Assembly: GCF_030814995.1 (NCBI RefSeq)
Contig: NZ_JAUSVX010000019.1
Span: 1 to 64,000 of the forward strand
Direction: 5' to 3'
Source of the DNA: Labrys wisconsinensis
Lineage (GTDB): Bacteria > Pseudomonadota > Alphaproteobacteria > Rhizobiales > Labraceae
Length of the DNA stretch: 64,000 nucleotides
Shown here in pieces: positions 1 to 7,054 of the stretch (position 1 is its first letter; each line of letters starts with the position of its first letter). Position numbers and translations under genes: made by a program. The notes under the pieces were generated by a model, which saw nothing but the letters and a program-made list of their open reading frames with translations, was not told where the DNA came from and did not search any database.

Positions 1-257
1 CAGGTTGTATGTCGCCTTGAGGATAGCCAGGCCCGCCATCTCAACGCGAATGCGGAGCATTCGTCGTCAGCCGGGTCGGCAGCGGCGGGCGGCCGTCCCG
101 GGTCATCGTCGTAGACCGCCCCGAACTGCTTCTCCAGGAAACCCCAGTCGATCGTCCGTGCCAGCTTCACCAGCGCATGGCCCATGTCGAGGATCTGGTC
201 GAGCCGGGCCCGGAACAGGTCGGTCTGGCCGCCCTCCCGCCGTTCTCTCGGACGCAT
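1..257 (-). pseudogene. IS5-family transposase, N-terminal fragment, frameshifted, runs off the window
   Basis: Reading leftwards from an ATG at 257, the frame gives a start MRPRERREGGQTDLFRARLD followed by the motifs DMGHALVKLA and IDWGFLEKQFGAVY. These match the N-terminus of the IS5-type transposases common in rhizobia. Near position 75 the frame breaks: the expected PPLPTRL appears in the next frame, and MAGLAILKATYNL appears in the third frame at the window edge. At least two frame changes make it non-functional. The missing remainder would lie left of position 1. The terminal repeat of the same element is seen at 409-424. Confidence 0.75.
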
Positions 258-408
258 GGCTCGCTCCATCGCCGCCTCGTCGTGACGACGGAGTCACGCG
301 CAGAACGCCCCGTCAATTTGCCGGAAATCGCTGTCCACATCCGCGATCTCCGGCAATCGCCAATACTTGGAGAATACGGAAACTCTCCACCCTTCAAAGG
401 GTTGCGAG

Positions 409-424
409 TTCTTCACAGGCGACT
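409..424. repeat. IS5-type element terminal repeat (outer end of the left copy)
   Basis: TTCTTCACAGGCGACT occurs about 150 bp upstream of the transposase fragment read on the minus strand. It recurs with one mismatch at 1754-1769, just past the C-terminal end of a transposase fragment read on the plus strand. That is the geometry expected of the two outward-facing inverted termini of one insertion sequence type. Confidence 0.6.
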
Positions 425-541
425 ATTTCGAGCCGTTGCGTCGTTATGCCCGGCCCTCCCGCTCCCGAGGAATGAGTTTGTCATGGTCGAGGCTGAGAAA
501 AAATGGAGCGGGCCGTTGGCACTCTCTTGTCGCCCAGTGGG

Positions 542-1195
542 CTATGGGCCTGGCGCGACGAGTGTCGGACGCGCCGGCGGAATAGTGTCCCGAAACAGCT
601 TTCCTTCGGCCACCTTCCGATCCACCCATTGTTCCTCGGCAACCCATGGATGCTCTCCCGATCCCTGGTGGCTGAAGCCGGCGACAACGATACGATCAAC
701 CGTGGAAGCGACATTCCATAGGACATCGGCAGCAACGATGAGCCCCGAGGAAGGGACAGCATAGGGTGGCGGCGAAAATGCCGCGAGTTCCTCGTCCAGC
801 CGCTGATGCGTAGCCGCTGACAGTATCCTCAACCGCTTGCCGTGCCGGTCGCATATCTCCTGGATACCTCCACTATAGTCGATGCACATATCCTCGAATC
901 CAGGATAAGCACGGACAAACTCCGGGCGAATGGCGTCGAGCCAGACCGGATCGCGAACGCACCAGATCTCCGCTGCCGCTGCTATGCCTGGGACGGTAAC
1001 CCATGAAGGATTTTCTACAATCGCCTTGCCGTCTATCCCGCTGTTGGGAACAGCCACCACATCAGTCCGCCAGGCGTCTTCACCGGCCGATCGGCAATCG
1101 TTGAAGCGGATTACAAGATCAGCAGAGAGCACCGTCTGCCGTCCTTGGTCACTCACATCGCCATTTCCGACGATCGCGATAATTCGCCCCGACAT
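542..1195 (-). CDS. Sialyltransferase-like (GT29-type) protein, similar to rhizobial 'urease operon accessory protein'
   Basis: A 217-residue protein. The N-terminus IIAIVGNGDVSDQG (5-18) followed by ADLVIRFNDC (25-34) resembles the nucleotide-sugar binding sialyl motif of GT29-like proteins. The later block PSSGLIVAADVLW (148-160) with VVAGFSHQG (170-178) resembles the second motif. Proteins of this layout are annotated in rhizobia as urease operon accessory proteins, but no urease gene is present here. Its ATG overlaps the stop of an upstream open frame (TAATG at 1193-1197), so it was once the second gene of an operon whose first gene is now truncated. Donor and acceptor are unknown. It lies between two IS remnants. 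Confidence 0.7.
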   Translation of the reverse strand: MSGRIIAIVGNGDVSDQGRQTVLSADLVIRFNDCRSAGEDAWRTDVVAVPNSGIDGKAIVENPSWVTVPGIAAAAEIWCVRDPVWLDAIRPEFVRAYPGFEDMCIDYSGGIQEICDRHGKRLRILSAATHQRLDEELAAFSPPPYAVPSSGLIVAADVLWNVASTVDRIVVAGFSHQGSGEHPWVAEEQWVDRKVAEGKLFRDTIPPARPTLVAPGP

Positions 1196-1395
1196 TACAA
1201 CTCAGGCCCCTCATTTCCCGAAGCCACCGGCAAATGCATCCCGAATTTCCCGTAGATTTCGGCCCGCGTGATCCTGCCCATCGCGGAGGCCCTGCCCTGC
1301 TCGCTATCAGCCGGATCGCTGAACAGGTCGAGAGATCCGTCGGCATTCAATGTACCAGCAGGATCGTCGCGTCGTCCATCTCCGGTCTCCGTTCC
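1195..1395 (-). pseudogene. 3' remnant of an unknown gene, cut off by IS sequence
   Basis: An open frame of 66 codons begins right after an in-frame stop at 1396-1398 and ends in TAA at 1195-1197, overlapping the ATG of the sialyltransferase-like gene. It contains a coding-like stretch ending GRITRAEIYGKFGMHLPVA. There is no convincing start codon with a ribosome binding site. Its upstream side abuts the region that joins transposase sequence, so I read it as the surviving C-terminus of a gene whose 5' part was lost. I do not recognise the family. Confidence 0.4.
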
Positions 1396-1449
1396 TCAAG
1401 CGGACCTCCGATATCGTCCCCAATCGAGACTCTCCGTCGGCGATCCCGC

Positions 1450-1722
1450 TGCACGAGAGCTATCGCGAAGGTGGCAGGGTCAAGAGGCATGGCCTGGTCC
1501 TGGGCCAATCCTATGCCCGGGCCGGCAAGTTCGCGCTGATCAAGCACCGGCGCTATGCCCACGCCAAGCAGTTCAAGCGCGCCAGCAAGGCCCTCAAACG
1601 CCTGCGCACCATGCAGGAGGCGGTGACAACTTCCTGGTGGGAACAGCCGGCGATGCCAACAACGCCGTCCTCGCCGCCGTCGGATACAACTTCAGCCTCA
1701 TCCTCAACTGGCTGAGGTCGCT
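1450..1722 (+). pseudogene. IS5-family transposase, middle and C-terminal fragments with internal deletion
   Basis: One frame gives RHGLVLGQSYARAGKF and IKHRRYAHAKQFKRASKALK, the middle segment of rhizobial IS5-type transposases. After KRLRTM the sequence jumps, in another frame, to GDANNAVLAAVGYNFSLIL followed by NWLR, the C-terminal end of the same protein. The catalytic central part between them is missing. The N-terminal third is also absent, and the sequence before about 1450 is not recognisable. The element's outer terminus follows at 1754-1769. Confidence 0.7.
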
Positions 1723-1753
1723 TTGGTGCGCTCTCGTCCTGGCTGCATCGGGA

Positions 1754-1769
1754 TTCTTCACAGGCGGCT
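1754..1769. repeat. IS5-type element terminal repeat (outer end of the right copy)
   Basis: TTCTTCACAGGCGGCT matches the sequence at 409-424 in 15 of 16 positions. It lies about 30 bp past the end of the transposase C-terminal fragment, where the right terminus of the element should be. Confidence 0.6.
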
Positions 1770-1787
1770 TAGGGTGCTGGAACGCTG

Positions 1788-1812
1788 AAAGCCGCGCCGT
1801 TGGGGCGGCTTT
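1788..1812. terminator. Stem-loop terminator (next to the tRNA-like fragment)
   Basis: AAAGCCGC and GCGGCTTT form a perfect 8-bp stem around a 9-nt loop. The A-run on one side and T-run on the other make it able to act in both directions. On the minus strand it sits 20-odd bases downstream of the tRNA-like 3' end at 1834, where a tRNA gene terminator would be expected. Confidence 0.6.
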
Positions 1813-1833
1813 GATTGTATTGCTTATCTTGTC

Positions 1834-1863
1834 TGGTTGCGGGGGGCAGGATCTGAACCTGCG
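1834..1863 (-). other. 3' end of an initiator-tRNA-like sequence (candidate attachment site)
   Basis: Read on the minus strand this is a T-arm GCAGG-TTCAGAT-CCTGC followed by a C-rich acceptor strand and ACCA. It strongly resembles the last 30 bases of alphaproteobacterial tRNA-fMet, with one extra C. Upstream there is no D-arm, no anticodon arm and no matching 5' acceptor strand, so it is not a working tRNA. Short tRNA 3' ends are the usual scar of integrases that recombine in tRNA genes, and IS debris lies directly beside it. No integrase gene is visible. Confidence 0.5.
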
Positions 1864-2057
1864 GAACCATCGAGCGCGGACATGACCGGAAGCGCACCGC
1901 AGTGCCGGAGTCAACCGCTTCAGCGGGTGCGCAAGGCGGGGACCGACGTCTCGATCCGATGTCACAGGCTTACGGGTGGCGACATCGGCATGCCGCCGAC
2001 GCCCCCCAAAGACGACCGGTCGGCAGCATGGGCCGCTCGCGGAGCGGCTCGGGCGCC

Positions 2058-2810
2058 TCAAGTGCCGGCTTGCCCGGCGGGATTCGCCCTGCGCCATTCC
2101 TCATACTCGGCTCGGGCATCGTCGTGCAGGGGGTAGTAACGCTGCAGCGGCGCGCCCTGCATCAGCTTCATGCGGGAGAAATCCTCCCATTCATGATGCA
2201 CCTTGGAGGTCTCGACGACCTTGCCGGCCAGGGCGACGGGCACGACCACCGCGCCATCGTCATCGGCCACGACGATGTCGCCGGGAATGACGGTGACGCC
2301 GCCGCAGGCGATCGGCACGTTGACGGCAAAGGGCATCAACCCCGTCTGGGTATGGAAATTCGGCGTCCAGCCGCGGACCCAGAGCGGCAGGTCGAGCTTC
2401 CTGAGGTTGGGATAGTCGCGCAGGCACCCGTCGATGACCATGCCGGCGCCGCCGCGGCCCTTGAAATAGGTCGACATCATGTCGCCGAACACGCCGGCGG
2501 TCATGTCGGCGCGCGCGTCGACGACCACGATGTCGCCTTCCCTCACGTGATAGAGCACGTGGCGATGGAGCTGCTTTTCCGGATCGGCATATTCCCCCTC
2601 GCCGTAGAGGTCTTCGCGCTTGGGCATGAACTGCAGCGTCAGGGCCGGCCCGGCGATCGACTTGCCTTGGTTCCAGCTCACCGGTCCTGACATGTGCGGA
2701 TTGCGGATGCCCATATGGCCGAGAATGCCGGCAACGGTCGCCGCGCCGAGCGCGTGCAGTGCGGCGACCAGCTCCCTGTCGGGGCGCGTGATATCCGGCG
2801 TATGGGTCAT
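2058..2810 (-). CDS. RraA-like / class II pyruvate aldolase (HMG/CHA aldolase) family protein
   Basis: A 250-residue single-domain protein. Typical RraA-fold blocks are visible: GDIVVVDA (92-99), GGAGMVIDGCLRD (120-132) with the Arg-Asp pair at 131-132 that acts in HMG/CHA aldolases, and PGDIVVADDDGAVVVP (176-191). Family members either bind RNase E or cleave 4-hydroxy-2-oxo acids into pyruvate plus a second carbonyl product. Beside a dehydratase-like enolase-superfamily gene and a sugar transporter, an aldolase role in sugar-acid breakdown is more likely; this is inference. AAGGAGA lies 7 bases before the ATG. It follows the 2847-4001 gene with a 36-bp gap and is the last gene of this minus-strand operon. 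Confidence 0.75.
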   Translation of the reverse strand: MTHTPDITRPDRELVAALHALGAATVAGILGHMGIRNPHMSGPVSWNQGKSIAGPALTLQFMPKREDLYGEGEYADPEKQLHRHVLYHVREGDIVVVDARADMTAGVFGDMMSTYFKGRGGAGMVIDGCLRDYPNLRKLDLPLWVRGWTPNFHTQTGLMPFAVNVPIACGGVTVIPGDIVVADDDGAVVVPVALAGKVVETSKVHHEWEDFSRMKLMQGAPLQRYYPLHDDARAEYEEWRRANPAGQAGT

Positions 2811-2846
2811 GGCACGTCTCCTTGAGCCCTCGACGCGGTCGAGGCC

Positions 2847-4001
2847 CTACCAGTTGGTGATCGAACCGTCGGCGCGCCGCAGATGCGGCGGCTCCCAGAA
2901 TTTGAAGCTCTGCTTGCGGATCAGCGCCTCGTCGACCTCGATGCCGAGCCCCGGTGCATCGCCGACCTCGTAGACCGCGCCGGCGAGGCGCGGCTGGGTC
3001 GTGAAGATCTCGCCGTCGTCGAAGCCGAGATGGCGCTCGCCCGGCGAGGCGCGGGTCTCCAGCCAGGCGAAGTTGGGCACGGCCGCGGCGAAATGGATGG
3101 TGGCGGCGGTGCAGATCGGCCCCAGCGGATTGTGGGGCATCATGTCGACGTAATGAGCCTCGCTCCAGCCGGCGACCTTCATCGCTTCGGTCAGCCCGCC
3201 GACATTGCAGACATCGATGCGGTTGAACTGGTGGATGTCGCGCTCGACATAGGGCAGGAACTGCCACTTGCTGGCGAATTCCTCGCCGATGGCGAAGGGG
3301 ATGTCGGTGAGCCTGCGCAGGGCCTCATAGGCCGCCGGCGTCTCGTCGCGGATCGGCTCCTCCAGGAAGTCCAGCGTTCCCGACGGCATCTTCTGGCAAT
3401 AGGACGCGGCTTCGGCGACCGAAAGACGGTGGTGATAGTCGATGCCCAGCACCACGGCGTCTCCCAGCTCCTCGCGCGCCTTCGCGCACCATCTGGCCGT
3501 TTCGCCGATGCTGCGGCGCGGCTCGTAGACGCCGCTGCTGTCGTGGTCCGCGGGGAGGAGGCGGATGGCATTCCAGCCCGCCGCCATCAGGTCCCTGGCC
3601 TGCTCGATGATCTCGGGCCCGCACGGGCCGCGGGTCGTGGCGAAGGTCGGGATGTGGTCGCGCTGCTTGCCGCCGAGCAGCTGGTAGACCGGCACGCCCA
3701 GGGCCTTGCCCTTGATGTCGTGCAGCGCAATGTCGATGGCGGAGATGGCAGCGGTGAGCACCCGTCCGCCCTCGAAATACTGGCTGCGATACATCTCCTG
3801 CCACAGCGCGCCGATCGCCATCGGATCGCGCCCGATCAGGAATTCGCGATAATGCTCCATGGCACCGACCACGGCCTTCTCGCGGCCGGAGAGCCCGCTC
3901 TCGCCCCAGCCATGGACGCCCTCGTCGGTCTCGACCTTGACGATGAGCTGGTTGCGCGTGCCGACCCAGACCGGATAGGGCGTGATTGCACTGATTTTCA
4001 T
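2847..4001 (-). CDS. Mandelate racemase/muconate lactonizing enzyme family protein, galactonate dehydratase-like
   Basis: A 384-residue enolase-superfamily enzyme that would dehydrate or racemise a sugar acid through a Mg-stabilised enolate. The Mg ligands are readable as D188 (in GIDYHHR), E214 (LEEP) and E240 (AIGEE). H190 sits in the Asp-x-His pattern and H290 in MPHNPLGP. The ligand spacing 26-26-50 is the same as I recall for E. coli D-galactonate dehydratase, and the PHNPLGP block matches that subgroup. Exact substrate cannot be told. It lies between the ATPase gene and the RraA-like gene of the transporter operon, so its substrate is probably what the transporter brings in. Confidence 0.8.
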   Translation of the reverse strand: MKISAITPYPVWVGTRNQLIVKVETDEGVHGWGESGLSGREKAVVGAMEHYREFLIGRDPMAIGALWQEMYRSQYFEGGRVLTAAISAIDIALHDIKGKALGVPVYQLLGGKQRDHIPTFATTRGPCGPEIIEQARDLMAAGWNAIRLLPADHDSSGVYEPRRSIGETARWCAKAREELGDAVVLGIDYHHRLSVAEAASYCQKMPSGTLDFLEEPIRDETPAAYEALRRLTDIPFAIGEEFASKWQFLPYVERDIHQFNRIDVCNVGGLTEAMKVAGWSEAHYVDMMPHNPLGPICTAATIHFAAAVPNFAWLETRASPGERHLGFDDGEIFTTQPRLAGAVYEVGDAPGLGIEVDEALIRKQSFKFWEPPHLRRADGSITNW

Positions 4002-4028
4002 GGGACTTTCCGAACCGATCCGAATCCG

Positions 4029-5126
4029 TCACGCCACCTTGAGAGCCATCGTCGTCCGGCCGTCGAACAGGTGCAGCCTGTCCTGGTCGAACGCGATCCA
4101 CACCGCCTCGTCCGGCTCGACCGCCACGCTGGGATCGAGGCTGATATTGATGACCTCCGCATCGACGACGACCTGCACGAAGGTGACGTCGCCGGTCGGC
4201 TCGACGCTGTAGATCTTGCCCGGTACCCGCCCGGGCGCAGCCTGCCTGTGCAGCTTGAGCGTGGAATGGCGGGCGCCGAGCACCGCCTTGCCGGTGCTGG
4301 AGCCCTGCGCCTTGCGGGCGTTGAGCGGGGAAAGCGGCAGGGTCCAGCCGCCGGCTCCCCTGAGAGCCATCGTGCCGCCTTCGCTCGCGACATCGACGGG
4401 AATGAGGCTCATGGCCGGGCTGCCGACGAAGCTGGCGACGAACGTATTGACCGGATTGGCGAAGACGTTGGCCGGTGAATCATATTGCTGCAGGAAGCCG
4501 CCATGCATCACGGCCATCTTGTCGGCCATGGTCACCGCTTCGAGCTGATCATGCGTGACATAGACGATGGTGGCGTTGAGGTTGTGGTGGAAGCGCTTGA
4601 TCTCGCTGCGCATCTGCACGCGCAGCTTGGCGTCGAGGTTGGAGAGCGGCTCGTCCATCAGGAACACGGCGGGATCGCGCACCAGGGCGCGGCCGAGCGC
4701 CACCCGCTGCTGCTGGCCGCCCGAGAGCTCGCGCGGGCGGCGCTCCAGCAGATGGGTGATGTCGAGCACGGCAGCGGCCTCGCGCACCTTCTTCTCGATC
4801 GCGTCCTTCGATTGCCTGCGCATCTGCAGCGGGAAGGCGAGATTGTTGAAGACCGTCTTGTTGGGATAGAGCGCGTAGTTCTGGAACACCATCGCGATGT
4901 CCCGGTCCTTGGGATCGAGATCGGTCACCACCCGCTCGCCGATGACGATCTCGCCCGAGGACAGCGGGATCAGGCCGGCGATCAGGTTGAGCGTCGTGGT
5001 CTTGCCGCAGCCCGAGGGCCCGACCAGCGCCACGAACTCGCCGTCCTCGACCCTGAACGACACATCCTGCACCGCATGCACGGCGCCATAGGATTTCATC
5101 ACGTCCTTGAGGACCACTCCGGCCAT
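4029..5126 (-). CDS. ABC transporter ATPase, carbohydrate type (MsmK/UgpC family)
   Basis: 365 residues from MAGVVLKD; AGGAGG just upstream overlaps the permease stop and decides this start over the ATG at 5153. Walker A is GPSGCGKT (36-43), the Q-loop follows in MVFQNYALYP, the signature is LSGGQQQR near 134 and Walker B is FLMDEPLSNLD. The C-terminal 120 residues form the OB-fold regulatory region with TGDVTFVQVVVD. It would energise the two permeases at 5137-7004 for uptake of a sugar, glycerol derivative or sugar acid. It is followed at 28 bp by the galactonate-dehydratase-like gene. Confidence 0.9.
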   Translation of the reverse strand: MAGVVLKDVMKSYGAVHAVQDVSFRVEDGEFVALVGPSGCGKTTTLNLIAGLIPLSSGEIVIGERVVTDLDPKDRDIAMVFQNYALYPNKTVFNNLAFPLQMRRQSKDAIEKKVREAAAVLDITHLLERRPRELSGGQQQRVALGRALVRDPAVFLMDEPLSNLDAKLRVQMRSEIKRFHHNLNATIVYVTHDQLEAVTMADKMAVMHGGFLQQYDSPANVFANPVNTFVASFVGSPAMSLIPVDVASEGGTMALRGAGGWTLPLSPLNARKAQGSSTGKAVLGARHSTLKLHRQAAPGRVPGKIYSVEPTGDVTFVQVVVDAEVINISLDPSVAVEPDEAVWIAFDQDRLHLFDGRTTMALKVA

Positions 5127-5136
5127 CAACGACCTC

Positions 5137-6018
5137 CTAATGCTTGACGGCACCCTCGGTGAGGGCGCGCACGAAGTATTTCTGCAGGACGAGGAAGAGC
5201 ACGACGACGGGCACGCTCATCAGGAAGGTCGCCGCCATCAGGCCCGGCCAGTCGGTGGCGAATTCGGTGAAGAAGCGCTGGATGCCGACGGGCAGCGTCA
5301 TCGAGTCCTGCTTCGACAGGAAGGTGTAGGCATAGACATATTCGTTCCAGGCGCCGATGAAGGAGAAGATCGAGGTGGCGATGATGCCGGGCGTCGAGAG
5401 CGGCATGACGATCAGCAGGAAGGCCTGGAAGCGCGTGGCGCCGTCGATGCGGGCCGCCTGCTCGAGCTGCACCGGGATGTTGTCGAAGAAGCCCTTGAGC
5501 AGCCAGATCGACAGCGGCAGGCCGAAGGTGAGGTAGGTCAGGATCAGCGAGCCGTGGGTGTTGACGAGGCCCATCCAGCGCATCAGCAGGAAGAGCGGCA
5601 TCAGGAAGACCACCGCCGGGAACATGTTGCGCACCAGCACGGCGAAGAACAGCAACTGCCGGCCCGGGAAGCGGAAGCGCGAGAAGGCATAGGCCGCCGG
5701 CACCGCCACGACGACGCCGAGGATGGTGGTGGTGAGCGAGACGAAGAGACTGTTCCAGAAATAGAGCAGGAATTCCCGGCCGGTGGAATCGGCCGGATTG
5801 ATCAGGCGCCAGTAATTGGCGAGCGTCGGCTCGGCGGGCCACCATTGCGGCGGATATTGCAGGGCGGCGAACTGCGTCTTGATCGAGGTCAGCACCATCC
5901 AGGCCATCGGCAGCACGGTGAAGACCAGGAGGAACAGGATGGTCAGCCGCCCGGCCCAGCGCCAGCCGTCGAAGGGCTTGCGGGCGGCGCGGCGGGCGGG
6001 CTGCGGGGTGGCGGTCAT
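5137..6018 (-). CDS. Carbohydrate ABC transporter permease (MalG/UgpE family)
   Basis: 293 residues starting MTATPQPARR, whose ATG overlaps the stop of the upstream permease by 4 bases. A cytosolic basic start is followed by a first membrane segment (LTILFLLVFTVLPMAWMVL) and five more. The coupling EAA-type loop is EQAARIDGATRFQAFLLIVMP. The protein ends LTEGAVKH; the stop overlaps the ribosome binding site of the ATPase gene. Longer open frame upstream is only a shadow of the other permease. It forms the inner-membrane channel with the 6015-7004 product. Confidence 0.9.
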   Translation of the reverse strand: MTATPQPARRAARKPFDGWRWAGRLTILFLLVFTVLPMAWMVLTSIKTQFAALQYPPQWWPAEPTLANYWRLINPADSTGREFLLYFWNSLFVSLTTTILGVVVAVPAAYAFSRFRFPGRQLLFFAVLVRNMFPAVVFLMPLFLLMRWMGLVNTHGSLILTYLTFGLPLSIWLLKGFFDNIPVQLEQAARIDGATRFQAFLLIVMPLSTPGIIATSIFSFIGAWNEYVYAYTFLSKQDSMTLPVGIQRFFTEFATDWPGLMAATFLMSVPVVVLFLVLQKYFVRALTEGAVKH

Positions 6019-7004
6019 TGCGCCCTCCCGTCGTCGCCGCGCGTCAGGGCCTTCACGTAGAAGGTGCCGAGCACCATCATCACGACGAACAGGATGACCG
6101 CATAGGCCGAGGCGACGCCGTAGCGCTGGCGGCCGAAGGCGATGGTGTAGATGTCGGTGATCCAGATGTCGGAGGCGCCGGCCGGGCCGCCGCCCGTCAT
6201 GATCCAGGGGATGATGAAGGCGTTGAAATTCGCCACCATCAGCAGCAGCACGGTGACCATCGACACGCCCCTGAGATGCGGGAAGGTCACGTGCCAGAAG
6301 CTCTGCCAGGTGTTGGCGCCGTCGACGCGCGCCGCCCGCAGCAGCTGCTCCGGCACGGTCTGCAGCCCCGCCATCAGCATCACCATGGCGAAGGAGAACT
6401 CCTTCCAGACATTGACGACGATCAGCGAGGGAAGGACGGTGGTGGTGTTGTCGAGAAAGTTGATCGGCCTGTCGGTGATGCCGAGCTGCACGGACAATGC
6501 GCCGATGACGCCGAAATCGGAGTGGTAGAGCCATTTCCAGACATAGGACGCGGCAACGGCGCTCACGACATAGGGAATGAGCAGGATGGCGCGGAGCAGG
6601 CCCCTGCCGGCGAACTCGCGGTGCAGCGCCAGGGCCGCGGCGAGCCCCAGGATGAAGGCGAACCCCGTCGAGAGCACGGTCCAGATCAGGGTGTTGAGCG
6701 TCACTCTCCGGAAGGAGGCGCTCGACAGGATGGCGGCGTAATTGTCGAGCCCCACGAAGATCTTGTCCTTCATCTGAAGGTTCGGGGGCGTCTTGAAGAA
6801 GCTGAGCTCGATCGTGTAGTAGATCGGATAGGCGATCACCACCAGCATCACCAGGATGGCCGGCAGGACGTAGAGGTAGTCGGCACGATGCTCGACGACC
6901 TGCCGCAGGATGGAGCCGCGCTTGCGCCGCAAGGCCGGCGCAGGCGCGATGACGTTCCGGTCTGTCGCGATGCTCACGGGCGCGGGCCCTTCCACGGGTT
7001 GCAT
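6015..7004 (-). CDS. Carbohydrate ABC transporter permease (MalF/UgpA family)
   Basis: 329 residues with a cytosolic arginine-rich start (about 1-40). Six membrane segments begin with YLYVLPAILVMLVVIAYPIY. The coupling motif is EQLLRAARVDGANTWQSFWH, with ITDIYTIAFGRQRYGVASAY near the end. It pairs with the downstream permease in a heterodimer. The gene starts 50 bp after the binding-protein stop and overlaps the next permease by ATGA, so translation is probably coupled. Confidence 0.9.
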   Translation of the reverse strand: MQPVEGPAPVSIATDRNVIAPAPALRRKRGSILRQVVEHRADYLYVLPAILVMLVVIAYPIYYTIELSFFKTPPNLQMKDKIFVGLDNYAAILSSASFRRVTLNTLIWTVLSTGFAFILGLAAALALHREFAGRGLLRAILLIPYVVSAVAASYVWKWLYHSDFGVIGALSVQLGITDRPINFLDNTTTVLPSLIVVNVWKEFSFAMVMLMAGLQTVPEQLLRAARVDGANTWQSFWHVTFPHLRGVSMVTVLLLMVANFNAFIIPWIMTGGGPAGASDIWITDIYTIAFGRQRYGVASAYAVILFVVMMVLGTFYVKALTRGDDGRAQ

Positions 7005-7054
7005 GGAGACGTGCCGCCGGCGGCGAAGGAGCCGCCGGCCGTTCCGTCAGGGCG

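Noticed and set aside
5-475. 156-codon plus-strand frame at the window start
   Set aside because: It lies opposite the recognisable transposase fragment and is Arg/Pro/Ser-rich shadow sequence.
1834-1930. A complete tRNA gene on the minus strand
   Set aside because: No D-arm or anticodon arm can be folded and the 5' acceptor strand does not match; only the 3' end is tRNA-like.
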